Origin: Tritrichomonas musculus
Lineage: Eukaryota > Parabasalia > Tritrichomonadida > Tritrichomonadidae
Assembly (NCBI GenBank): GCA_039105265.1
Contig: JAPFFF010000006.1
Location: 744,001-808,000 of the forward strand
DNA: 64,000 bases
Direction: 5' to 3'
Part shown: positions 27,931 to 37,746 of the stretch, piece after piece
How positions within the stretch are numbered: the first letter of the stretch is position 1
How the letters are laid out: each line of letters begins with the position of its first letter
Notes under the pieces: model-generated
What the model was told of the DNA's origin: nothing
The model's input: the letters and a program-made list of their open reading frames with translations, nothing else
The model's database searches: none
Made by a program: the position numbers and the translations under genes

Positions 27931-27984
27931 GTTCTAAAATTTTCTTGTAAAGTTTTGAAAAAGTTCACTAAGATAAAACCATGA
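27853..27984 (+). pseudogene. Transposase 5' fragment (26 codons) fused to arm sequence
   Basis: It has the same ATG and first 26 codons as the transposase (MEEDQNLYYSAKYLSHTQRP...), then at GATAAA the sequence jumps to the start of the next arm copy. The frame stays open for 17 more codons (VLKFSCKVLKKFTKIKP) before TGA, giving a possible 43-residue peptide under what should be the transposase promoter copy. Confidence 0.7.
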
Positions 27985-29055
27985 AAAAGCGCCATTTTTA
28001 TAGAACTAAACCAATCAAAGAAACCGAGATGACGACATTGCCGCCCATAGCATGATCACGATCAGTAATGCTTAGCAGCTAGCTGGTTGTAACTGCGGCG
28101 AGTCGTCATCCGGACAAAGATATCACGATTTCATCCGGAAGATCTGGAATGACGACATTGCCGCCCATAGCAAGACCACGATCAGCAATGCTTAGCAGCT
28201 AGCTGGTTGTAACTGCGGCGAGTCGTCATCCGGACAAAGATATCACGATTTCATCCGGAAGATCTGGAATGACGACATTGCCGCCCATAGCAAGACCACG
28301 ATCAGCAATGCTTAGCAGCTAGCTGGTTGTAACTGCGGCGAGTCGTCATCCGGACAAAGATATCACGATTTCATCCGGAAGATCTGGAATGACGACATTG
28401 CCGCCCATAGCAAGACCACGATCAGCAATGCTTAGCAGCTAGCTGGTTGTAACTGCGGCGAGTCGTCATCCGGACAAAGATATCACGATTTCATCCGGAA
28501 GATCTGGAATGACGACATTGCCGCCCATAGCAAGACCACGATCAGCAATGCTTAGCAGCTAGCTGGTTGTAACTGCGGCGAGTCGTCATCCGGACAAAGA
28601 TATCGCGATTTCATCCGGAAGATCTGGAATGACGACATTGCCGCCCATAGCAAGACCACGATCAGCAATGCTTAGCAGCTAGCTGGTTGTAACTGCGGCG
28701 AGTCGTCATCCGGACAAAGATATCACGATTTCATCCGGAAGATCTGGAATGACGACATTGCCGCCCATAGGACGACCACGGTGGCAATAAAAAGATGAAA
28801 ATAAAACAAACAAAAAACAAACAAAATTGATTATTTAATATTATTATTACGATTTTTTAATTTTTTTATTTTGATAAAGCTTATTTAAAATATTCTGAGT
28901 CTTCTCAGAAATTTGTTAAATTTTTTTTTTTATAAATATATATAACTTTTTGAAAGAATTATGGTCTTTTTATATTTATGGAAGAAGACCAAAATCTTTA
29001 TTATTCAGCGAAATATCTATCTCATACGCAAAGACCTAATTCTTTAAAAGATAAA
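27931..29055. repeat. Second (extra) terminal-arm copy, 1125 bp
   Basis: A tandem copy of 27046-27930 (885 bp) that is longer by exactly two 120-bp units. It begins at GTTCTAAAATTTTC and ends after the same 26 transposase codons. Confidence 0.85.
28028..28770. repeat. 120-bp tandem array, second arm (6 units plus partial)
   Basis: Six units and a partial, 743 bases. The first unit carries the variant CATGATCACGATCAGTAATG instead of CAAGACCACGATCAGCAATG, the same variant as in the third and right arrays. Confidence 0.9.
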
Positions 29056-29109
29056 GTTCTAAAATTTTCTTGTAAAGTTTTGAAAAAGTTCACTAAGATA
29101 AAACCATGA
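28978..29109 (+). pseudogene. Second transposase 5' fragment fused to arm sequence
   Basis: Identical in design to the fragment at 27853: ATG, 26 transposase codons, the same junction after GATAAA, then 17 codons and TGA. Confidence 0.7.
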
Positions 29110-29614
29110 AAAAGCGCCATTTTTATAGAACTAAACCAATCAAAGAAACCGAGATGACGACATTGCCGCCCATAGCATGATCACGATCAGTAATGCTTAG
29201 CAGCTAGCTGGTTGTAACTGCGGCGAGTCGTCATCCGGACAAAGATATCGCGATTTCATCCGGAAGATCTGGAATGACGACATTGCCGCCCATAGCAAGA
29301 CCACGATCAACAATGCTTAGCAGCTAGCTGGTTGTAACTGCGGCGAGTCGTCATCCGGACAAAGATATCGCGATTTCATCCGGAAGATCTGGAATGACGA
29401 CATTGCCGCCCATAGCAAGACCACGATCAGCAATGCTTAGCAGCTAGCTGGTTGTAACTGCGGCGAGTCGTCATCCGGACAAAGATATCACGATTTCATC
29501 CGGAAGATCTGGAATTGACGACATTGCCGCCCATAGGACGACCACGGTGGCAATAAAAAGATGAAAATAAAACAAACAAAAAACAAACAAAATTGATTAT
29601 TTAATATTATTGTG

Positions 29615-29647
<33 letters not shown>

Positions 29648-29704
29648 ATTTTTTTTTTTTTGATAAAGCTTATTTAAAATATTCTGAGTCTTCTCAGAAA
29701 TTTG
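29056..29704. repeat. Third terminal-arm copy, next to the transposase 3' end
   Basis: It starts like the second arm and has three 120-bp units (29153-29536, one extra T before the last partial). It ends at AGTCTTCTCAGAAATTTGTTAA, where the other copies continue into a T run. The transposase stop codon (29705-29707) lies at that junction, so the arm meets the coding region exactly at its end. A T-rich expansion near 29615-29660 distinguishes it from the other arms. Confidence 0.8.
29153..29536. repeat. 120-bp tandem array, third arm (3 units plus partial)
   Basis: Three units plus a partial, with the variant first unit as in the second and right arrays, one unit reading CGATCAACAATG, and a single-base insertion (GGAATTGACGAC) at the last boundary. 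Confidence 0.9.
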
Positions 29705-32047
29705 TTAAGAGAAAAATCTGTTACCACCTACAGCTAAATCTGCATTTTTCCAACTTGCTATTTTGAATTTAGATAAAAAATATATGACACCTGAATTATC
29801 GCATCTAGTTTCAAAAACATAGCGGACAAAATTAGAAAAACATATTTTTTCGATATCATGATATGATAATTGAGGATACATTCCTTTAATTTCAGCCTTC
29901 GTTTCATAGTATTTTTTCTTAATTAATTCGATGTCAGCATTACAGTCTTTTATCATTGAATCAAAATTGTCATCTTCGTCGTATAAATTTTCAAGTTTTA
30001 ATTTTTCTTTCTTTTGACTTGTGTTACTTTCTTCTTTCTTTTTTCTGAAAACCAATTTTTCATCAAGTGCTCGAAAATCAAAATGATTTCCAGAATATTT
30101 GGCATCATTTGGATTAATATTTGGGAATTTTGGTAAAACATATGTAAAACAATTAAGAAACTCATTAATAAAAGAGCCTAATATATTCAATGATTCCTTA
30201 TCAAACTTTCTATTCTTTTCAACTTCGTATATTGATATTATTCTATCTATATTTTTTCTATTTGATTTAAAAAGATTTTTTTCAAATTTATAATTGGGGA
30301 ACTTTTTGAGAGATTGAACAAATAAATATTGAATATCAATTTCATTGCTATTTTTAACAATATTAAATATTTCTGATTTGCAAAAATTATTTAATATTGT
30401 ATGTATGCAAGGAAGTTTCACTCCATAAATTGATTCAACAAAATCATCTTCACCACAATCACAATTTTCTTTTGAACATTTTAAATAATTATCTGGTCTC
30501 TTGCTAAGAATTTGTATAACTTTTTGAATCATTTTTTGATGTTTATTTTGAAAAGAATTTCCACAAATATCTGAGTAATTATTTATATAATTTAATAAAT
30601 AATTTACAATTGTTGTGAAACCAGTTTTAAATGAATGAGTTCCGGAATCTGGCAATTTTTGATTGATATTTCCGTGGAAACCTTCCGAATGATTTGAACA
30701 ACGAGCTACATGGTGGTCAGAACGAATCCATATTGCCCAATTAGCAATATAATAATCACTTTTTTTAATTTCTTCTTTATTTGGCATTCTTTCCACTTCA
30801 TCTATATCTTTTAACATAATTTCAAAATCTTTTAATTTTTGTTTTTTTTCATTATCTTGATCGGTATCGTCAAATAAAGGTGAATTTGGATCTTTTTTAT
30901 ATTCGTCCATTTCAACTAAAATAAATTCTTTTTCTTGTTTATATATTAAATATGTTTTGCATCTCAATAACCTTGCAACCCATATGCCTAATGATGATTT
31001 AGGTCCAAATATTTGTATAATATGACGATGACAAAAATATTGAATATTTGAATGTAATTTACAGAACTTTTTGATAGGAGAACCTAAATCTGATAAAACA
31101 ACTTTATTTTCAAAAACATTTTTATTTAAACAAAACTTATTTAATCCATCAAATAATAAATTATATAAAAAACGGTTCTCTTTAGGGCCAATTGATAATG
31201 CGAAAGGAAAACTTGAATTGAAATAAATTGAATGGTATATACAAAATTTGTAAGGCTTAAGCGCATAAAAAGAAGCATCAATTTGCAAATAATGCATATA
31301 ATTTATAACTTCTAAAGCCCAAGGCATAATCCATATTATATTTTTAATAAAAGCAAAATCATTATTAAATTTAAATGCAAATCCATCGTCCTGAACTTTT
31401 TGAGTACTTATCTCAATATAAACAAAACCAGGTAAATGCAATAAAATTTTATAAAAATCATCATAACCTTGAAAACTAACGGCTCTTCTACGCAAGGTTC
31501 TTTTATCTAAAAAGTTTTGAAAAGCAAATTTTATAAATATTGGAAAATTAGAATTTTTTCGAGCTACGTAATTACAAAAAGTATAAAGCATTGAATTTTT
31601 ATGTTTACATTGTTTATTCCAAAAATCTTGAGTCAAAAAAGGACACTCTTTATTTTTCAAAGTATATGGCGACGTCATGATACATTCTTCAAAATCAATA
31701 GTAACAACTTTCATAGTTTGGTTTTCAAGGAGTTGATCTCTAGCGAGAACTTTAATGGTTTCCAAATCGTTTTTGACAGTTATGCTAAATATTTGAATTT
31801 CAGTATTTATCTTTGATTTATTACAGCAACTAAACGAAAAAATGTCATTATAAACTCTTTTGTTGTTGCATATAAATTCTTTGGTTAAGCTATCGAGGAA
31901 AAGGATTAGCGAAATGATATTGAAATTCTGAGAATGCAAAGGAACAATTTCAATGAATGTTCTTAATCCTTTATCTTTTAAAGAATTAGGTCTTTGCGTA
32001 TGAGATAGATATTTCGCTGAATAATAAAGATTTTGGTCTTCTTCCAT
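29705..32047 (-). CDS. MULE-type DDE transposase
   Basis: This 780-residue protein carries out cut-and-paste transposition of the surrounding element. The DDE residues fall in Mutator-type contexts: D257 in LQIDASFYAL, D320 in VVLSDLGSP and E455 in HSEGFHGNINQ, with CHRHI about 20 residues after D320, matching the CxxH seen in MULE transposases. A SWIM-like zinc site follows near residues 529-555 (CDCG, then LPCIHT). The start ATG is at 32047; the first 26 codons lie inside the terminal inverted repeat. The N-terminal 200 residues are not recognised and may bind DNA. The frame is intact. Candidate binding sites are the 120-bp repeats, by inference. Confidence 0.88.
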   Translation of the reverse strand: MEEDQNLYYSAKYLSHTQRPNSLKDKGLRTFIEIVPLHSQNFNIISLILFLDSLTKEFICNNKRVYNDIFSFSCCNKSKINTEIQIFSITVKNDLETIKVLARDQLLENQTMKVVTIDFEECIMTSPYTLKNKECPFLTQDFWNKQCKHKNSMLYTFCNYVARKNSNFPIFIKFAFQNFLDKRTLRRRAVSFQGYDDFYKILLHLPGFVYIEISTQKVQDDGFAFKFNNDFAFIKNIIWIMPWALEVINYMHYLQIDASFYALKPYKFCIYHSIYFNSSFPFALSIGPKENRFLYNLLFDGLNKFCLNKNVFENKVVLSDLGSPIKKFCKLHSNIQYFCHRHIIQIFGPKSSLGIWVARLLRCKTYLIYKQEKEFILVEMDEYKKDPNSPLFDDTDQDNEKKQKLKDFEIMLKDIDEVERMPNKEEIKKSDYYIANWAIWIRSDHHVARCSNHSEGFHGNINQKLPDSGTHSFKTGFTTIVNYLLNYINNYSDICGNSFQNKHQKMIQKVIQILSKRPDNYLKCSKENCDCGEDDFVESIYGVKLPCIHTILNNFCKSEIFNIVKNSNEIDIQYLFVQSLKKFPNYKFEKNLFKSNRKNIDRIISIYEVEKNRKFDKESLNILGSFINEFLNCFTYVLPKFPNINPNDAKYSGNHFDFRALDEKLVFRKKKEESNTSQKKEKLKLENLYDEDDNFDSMIKDCNADIELIKKKYYETKAEIKGMYPQLSYHDIEKICFSNFVRYVFETRCDNSGVIYFLSKFKIASWKNADLAVGGNRFFS

Positions 32048-33190
32048 AAATATAAAAAGACCATAATTCTTTCAAAAAGTTATATATATTTATAAAAAAA
32101 AAAATTTAACAAATTTCTGAGAAGACTCAGAATATTTTAAATAAGCTTTATCAAAATAAAAAAATTAAAAAATCGTAATAATAATATTAAATAATCAATT
32201 TTGTTTGTTTTTTGTTTGTTTTATTTTCATCTTTTTATTGCCACCGTGGTCGTCCTATGGGCGGCAATGTCGTCATTCCAGATCTTCCGGATGAAATCGT
32301 GATATCTTTGTCCGGATGACGACTCGCCGCAGTTACAACCAGCTAGCTGCTAAGCATTGCTGATCGTGGTCTTGCTATGGGCGGCAATGTCGTCATTCCA
32401 GATCTTCCGGATGAAATCGCGATATCTTTGTCCGGATGACGACTCGCCGCAGTTACAACCAGCTAGCTGCTAAGCATTGCTGATCGTGGTCTTGCTATGG
32501 GCGGCAATGTCGTCATTCCAGATCTTCCGGATGAAATCGTGATATCTTTGTCCGGATGACGACTCGCCGCAGTTACAACCAGCTAGCTGCTAAGCATTGC
32601 TGATCGTGGTCTTGCTATGGGCGGCAATGTCGTCATTCCAGATCTTCCGGATGAAATCGTGATATCTTTGTCCGGATGACGACTCGCCGCAGTTACAACC
32701 AGCTAGCTGCTAAGCATTGCTGATCGTGGTCTTGCTATGGGCGGCAATGTCGTCATTCCAGATCTTCCGGATGAAATCGTGATATCTTTGTCCGGATGAC
32801 GACTCGCCGCAGTTACAACCAGCTAGCTGCTAAGCATTGCTGATCGTGGTCTTGCTATGGGCGGCAATGTCGTCATTCCAGATCTTCCGGATGAAATCGT
32901 GATATCTTTGTCCGGATGACGACTCGCCGCAGTTACAACCAGCTAGCTGCTAAGCATTACTGATCGTGATCATGCTATGGGCGGCAATGTCGTCATCTCG
33001 GTTTCTTTGATTGGTTTAGTTCTATAAAAATGGCGCTTTTTCATGGTTTTATCTTAGTGAACTTTTTCAAAACTTTACAAGAAAATTTTAGAACTTTTTG
33101 TATGCCTTCTCAATTAACTCAAAAAGTCAGAATAACGAATTTTCCTCAGAAAAAAATGGTGTAACTTTTTCTATAGTTTGTCATTCCGCC
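31970..33190. repeat. Right terminal inverted repeat of the MULE
   Basis: This is 1221 bases, inverse of 26950-27930 with two extra 120-bp units. It includes the promoter, leader and first 26 codons of the transposase. The tip ends GTTTGTCATTCCGCC at 33190. Confidence 0.88.
32255..32997. repeat. 120-bp tandem array, right arm (6 units plus partial)
   Basis: Reverse orientation, 743 bases, the same length as the second-arm array. The unit nearest the tip (about 32955-32997) has the CATGATCACGATCAGTAATG variant. Confidence 0.9.
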
Positions 33191-33199
33191 TTTTTTGTT
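33191..33199. repeat. Target-site duplication, right copy (TTTTTTGTT)
   Basis: Matches 26941-26949 base for base; it directly follows the element end CCGCC. Confidence 0.75.
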
Positions 33200-33762
33200 G
33201 TTGTTGTTTTTCAGTTATAAAATTAAAATTATATTTTTTGGATTTTATATATGTGTTGCAAATATTATATACATGAGGATGGATCAATTTTTAATTAAAA
33301 ATGATTAATATTCAAGCTTTTTTTGCATAAAACAAAATTGAATTGAAAAAGAGTTTCCATACCTTTGCATTATGTAATTCAATGTAGAAACAAAATTTTC
33401 TGAATAAATTCAATGTTGCAAACGTTTAACCATCCACAGATATAAAAAAAATAAAAAATAAACGGTTGATTATAAAAATATTTTAGAGATTTCTAGTAAG
33501 GAAAGTATTTAATTGATGTAATTCTTATATAATATAAAAATTTCCTGTTATATAAATATTATATGTCTATGAATGGGTACAAAAAATCTAAAAAAAGCTG
33601 TTTTTTTTTATGATTTTTAAAGATTTTATGATCACCACTTTTTCAAAGAAAAATATTTGTGATAATTAAAGATTTAAGATCAATTCAAATTTATAAAAAA
33701 TAAACGTTTCAATAGAAAAAGCGAAAAATTCTGTAAAATCAAAAACTTTAATATTTTGATAC
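33200..33762. other. Spacer right of the MULE
   Basis: AT-rich, no gene recognised. It contains AGTTTCCATACCTTT at 33352-33366, the inverse of 25207-25221. Confidence 0.5.
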
Positions 33763-34128
33763 ATGGGAAGAAGAGCCAAAGGGCACACTTATGTGAAATA
33801 TATATTATTATTGGATAAAAATGGGCAAATAGGGCAAAGGCATGAGCTAGACAGTCATGGAAAGCTCAAGTACCCACTTGACAGTATTCCTCAATTAAAT
33901 TCTAGTAGACAGAATTCAAACCCAACACAAAATGAACAAAGTGATACAAAATTAAATGATAATTTCAGAATTCCGATGCCTCCTATGCTAAGAACGAAAT
34001 TACATATTTCTAGTATATTTAATATGAATTGGAACTTTAATCCATCTCCAATCACAGATCAAGAGATAGAAGAGCCGAACGTGATTGATGTTAGGCCAAA
34101 TAAATTATTAGAAGTCCATTTAAGTTAA
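33763..34128 (+). CDS. Small hypothetical protein (121 aa)
   Basis: Not recognised. ATG at 33763; begins MGRRAKGHTYVKYILLLDKN, followed by a hydrophilic Ser/Asn/Gln-rich middle, FRIPMPPMLRTKLHIS and an acidic region near the end (DQEIEEPNVIDV). Possibly a short beta-rich start (YVKYILLLDKNGQIGQRHEL) and a disordered remainder. No membrane segment is seen. It stands alone about 560 bases right of the MULE, and could be a host gene or a remnant. Confidence 0.5.
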   Translation: MGRRAKGHTYVKYILLLDKNGQIGQRHELDSHGKLKYPLDSIPQLNSSRQNSNPTQNEQSDTKLNDNFRIPMPPMLRTKLHISSIFNMNWNFNPSPITDQEIEEPNVIDVRPNKLLEVHLS

Positions 34129-34781
34129 TTTTTTTATTTTTGTAAAATCATGAATTTATCATTTCAATTTTGTTAAGTTTTTATTTTATATTATTTGAAA
34201 ATTTGAGACATATTTTTTCTGGCATTTTATAAATAATTGAATACTTTCAGAATGTATTTGTCCAATTTATAAAATAGTTTTATCACAAACAACAATGAGA
34301 CAACTATAGAAATAACCAACTTTTTAGTATTACATTAATATCTTGAAATTCATATGTATTTAGTACAATTATTGATGTATCTAATGTAAACGATCTGAAA
34401 AAATTGAATAAAAGGTTTAATAATTAAGAAATTTTATGCATTTACAGTTAAACAATTTTTTTAATTCGTAATGTTTAAATGTTAGTCAATTCAAACTTGA
34501 TGAATGTCGTGAAAACTTTATTATATGTTAATTAGTATTTTCACTTGCTTAAACAAGGGAGGAAAAGGTCATAACTCGGATAATCATATGAATTTAAATT
34601 ATAATAATCATTTTAGTTACATATGTGAAAACCAAAATCAAAATGTGTTATAGATATATTATTTGTATTCTGATATCAAATAGCATAAATTTATTAATTA
34701 ATATATAATCAATGATTAAAACATAAATGGTATTAAATTTTAAAGTTTAAAGCAAAGTTTAATGATAAGAAATTAAGGTGT
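34129..34781. other. Intergenic, nothing recognised
   Basis: A 653-base AT-rich spacer between convergent genes; no ORF or structured motif was seen. Confidence 0.55.
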
Positions 34782-35636
34782 TTATTCCCGTAAGATAGCA
34801 CTAAAGTAAGATACACTTGAATCACTTTTAGAAGTAATTTGTGAAGATTGTGAATAATGGAGAAATTGAGCATGTTTTCCTTTAAAGATATTCATCATAA
34901 TTAAAATTGCATTTCGTCCGCAGATTGTATTTTTTGTTTTATCAAGGTATTGTTTAAACTGCTTCGGATCTCCTGTTGAAATCATATCAGCACCATCATG
35001 ATCTAGCTTGCTAATTTTTTCATATACTTGTCCGTCTATTGAAGGAAGATAAGTATATCCAAAACGTCCACCCCAATGACAAAAATCACTTGAAATCACT
35101 AGGAGTGTCTTTGGATCTGTCACAAATTCGCTGAGAGCTTCAGCTGTTGCAGTGCAAGCATCAAATGAAAGTTGACCTATCATAATTGGAACAACTTTGA
35201 ATGGTTTGTTCTTAAAAACATATTTGAGAAGTGGGAATTCCATTTCCATTGAATGTTCTATTGAGGCAGTTTCGCGATCTAATTTCTTGAATAATTTAGG
35301 GTATTTGGAAGTAAGTGTATTACATACTTCGGTATCAAATGGAATTTCACCATAAGGCGATTCAGCACTTGTTGCATCTGCAATTGTGCAATTTGAAATT
35401 GGAATCTGGTGTGATGGACCAAGAACAAAAACTCTATCATAGGCAGAAGGATCTAAATTTCTGAATGCATTCATTGAAGTTTTAACACAAAATCTGTAGC
35501 CAGCATGTGGAACAATAATTGCTTTTATTAGACCTGATCCTGGGCATAATTTAGCTTCATCATAAGCGTTCTTAAGCATATTGTCTAATTGTTGACCAGA
35601 TGGATACCATGAGTTCATATGAGTAGCACGAAGCAT
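34782..35636 (-). CDS. MEMO1: MEMO1-family protein
   Basis: This 284-residue protein is full-length for the family. Conserved landmarks: an N-terminal WYPSGQQLDNML, VPHAGYRFC, FVLGPSHQI, SPYGEIPFDTE, EHSMEMEFPLLKY, VVPIMIGQL, SSDFCHWGGRFGY and CGRNAILIMM. The fold is related to class III extradiol dioxygenases, and the retained His and Asp residues in HAG, SH, EHS and DFCHWG are the metal-site set. MEMO proteins in other eukaryotes are linked to redox and cell-motility signalling; the role here is unknown. The gene is isolated, with 650 bases to one side and nearly 5 kb to the other. Confidence 0.92.
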   Translation of the reverse strand: MLRATHMNSWYPSGQQLDNMLKNAYDEAKLCPGSGLIKAIIVPHAGYRFCVKTSMNAFRNLDPSAYDRVFVLGPSHQIPISNCTIADATSAESPYGEIPFDTEVCNTLTSKYPKLFKKLDRETASIEHSMEMEFPLLKYVFKNKPFKVVPIMIGQLSFDACTATAEALSEFVTDPKTLLVISSDFCHWGGRFGYTYLPSIDGQVYEKISKLDHDGADMISTGDPKQFKQYLDKTKNTICGRNAILIMMNIFKGKHAQFLHYSQSSQITSKSDSSVSYFSAILRE

Positions 35637-37746
35637 CTTTATAAAATCTAGTTGTAAAAGTTAAGTGATAAAGTTAAATGTATTCATTGAAAATTTCAAA
35701 AGATAAATCGTCAAATAATAATTAATTGAAAAAAATGGGTGTGGTAACTCAAATAAAACTATTTAATGATGAATATGCTTAATATTAAATATTTAAATTC
35801 TATACATAATAACTATTAATAATACATAATATTATTAAAATTTATTCCACCATCCCAGCTATATTTATAAATTAAAGTGTCTTAAAATATTCTCAATTTT
35901 TCTGAGTGCTCAAAAAAATATAAAATTGAAATTTTGAGCTGATACTAGGTTATTTTATTATTAATATACTGAATTTGATATTTCATATATCTATAGTAAT
36001 AATAATATTAATAAAATTAAATTTTCTTTCTAAATATTAAATACCATTTGAATAATTAGAGCTATATTAATAGTATTTGTTTTAATTTTGTATTTATACA
36101 AACACATAATCATATATTTTTAAAATAATTCATAAATTTGGTATTTCATCCCAAATAATTTCTGTATAAAATCCTTAGTTAGTATGAATTATTGGTCATA
36201 AAACAAAATATCTTCAGTATTATATACAAAATATTACCATATTTTAAAAAAAAATTAGAGTAAAAATTGAGATTATAAAAGGTTTGGAAAATTCTTTGCT
36301 AATCGCTTGCCTTAATTTTTGTTTATATCAGTGAAATTCTATTACATGGATGAAAAAAGCGGTATTATTTTGATATAAATAACAAAATATTGACTTATTG
36401 ATATTATTTTTTGATTTTGTAGGAATATATACTTTGTCTAATATTTTTCAACATTTTAAAGCTAATTAGTCATCACATTCTTTATTTCTTTTAATTCATT
36501 TTTTTGTTAAAATAGTAACTCAAATCAACTGATTCCAGACATTATTCTCAGAATTAGGATTATAATCATCAGAATTACAATTGATTTGCTCATAAAATGC
36601 ATTTCATCATTCCTATTCTTTAATTTCTACCTTCAAGTTTTTATCAAAATTTGAAATTATTATTTATTTGTTATCAAGTCAAGAAAAATTTATTGTAGAT
36701 AACGATTAAAGTATTGTTAGATATTATCTGATGAATGAAATTGTAATATAGACAGTTTTTAAAGATTTGCAAATAAAATAGCTATACATATAATTTTTAT
36801 GAGCTATTCTTTTGTATATTATTTTTATATATTAATTTAAAATATTAATTCCTATTTTATTTAATAATATTTATTAATTTATTTATTAAGATATTATTGT
36901 TTTAAATAATGTGATATGTTATATTTAATATATTGAGAAACCTATTCAATAATTAGTATTGAAAAAAGAAAATTGAATATCGCTTAAAACATTCAAATTT
37001 GAATGTGCACACAATTATTTAAAATACTATTTATATGAAATTAAAAAAATAAATGTTGTATATTATCTGTTATATATATATTATAATAGATATAAAATAT
37101 GATATCGAAGTATATAAATCATTAATTAGTTGAATGATGAAATATCATGCTCATAATTTTAACGACGTTTGTAGATGGGATGCTCGAGCCGATTTCTTTT
37201 TAACTCGAAAAAACTACTCATAAGATGTAACAAAATGAGGTTTATAACTTTAAATTAATTATTATTTTGATTAGACTTTGAAAAGAATGATTTTCACCAT
37301 ATTTTGCTTGGAATATCAAAAATTTAATGTATGGAGTCAATATAAGCAGCACTAATCATGTTATTTAGTCATAAATAATAACAATACCTAAAGATATCAC
37401 AAAAAATTTATCTTTAATTATAGATTTTAAAAAAATAAAATTTTTTATAATATTTTTGATAATCTTTCTTTAATGCTTTAATTAAATATTAAATATTATA
37501 TTAAATTATTCAGCAAATGTATTTTATCTGAAAATGCTTTTTTAAAAAAGATATTTAGATAATAAAAATACCAAAATACGTTATTTTTATAGTTTCCATA
37601 CCCATTGAAAAAACGAAAAAAATTCAAAAAAAATAAACTTTTGAATATTAAAAATTTTGTGAATCAAAATAAAGGATTGTAAAATCGAGTATTCTAGAAT
37701 CATCTATTTACATGAAAACTCTGGACAATCTGGCTTTTCTTATATG
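35637..37746. other. Long gene-poor AT-rich region
   Basis: About 2.1 kb without coding character. A slightly GC-richer patch lies near 37158-37200 (GACGTTTGTAGATGGGATGC). AGTTTCCATACCC at 37591-37603 repeats a motif found near both sides of the mobile region. Confidence 0.5.

Larger units (their letters stand above)
26950..33190. mobile_element. Mutator-like (MULE) DNA transposon, complete, 6241 bp
   Basis: Both tips read GGCGRARTGACAAACTATAG inward, and the ends lie inside a 9-bp target-site duplication. The left terminal inverted repeat spans 26950-27930 and the right one 31970-33190; they differ by 240 bases, which is two 120-bp repeat units. One transposase gene lies on the minus strand. 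Between the left terminal repeat and the transposase 3' end lie two further copies of the terminal arm in tandem (27931-29055 and 29056-29704), each starting at GTTCTAAAATTTTC and so lacking the outermost 96 bases. Long inverted repeats, 9-bp duplication, and DDE plus SWIM-like transposase together make the class assignment firm. The element looks young and may be active. Confidence 0.9.

Noticed and set aside
27143-28770. CRISPR-like appearance of the regular 120-bp repeats
   Set aside because: The units are contiguous tandem repeats with no unique spacers, and they sit inside transposon ends in a eukaryotic genome.
25490-33199. A single composite transposon covering both mobile elements
   Set aside because: Each has its own inverted ends and its own flanking duplication (TA and a 9-mer), so they are two separate insertions.
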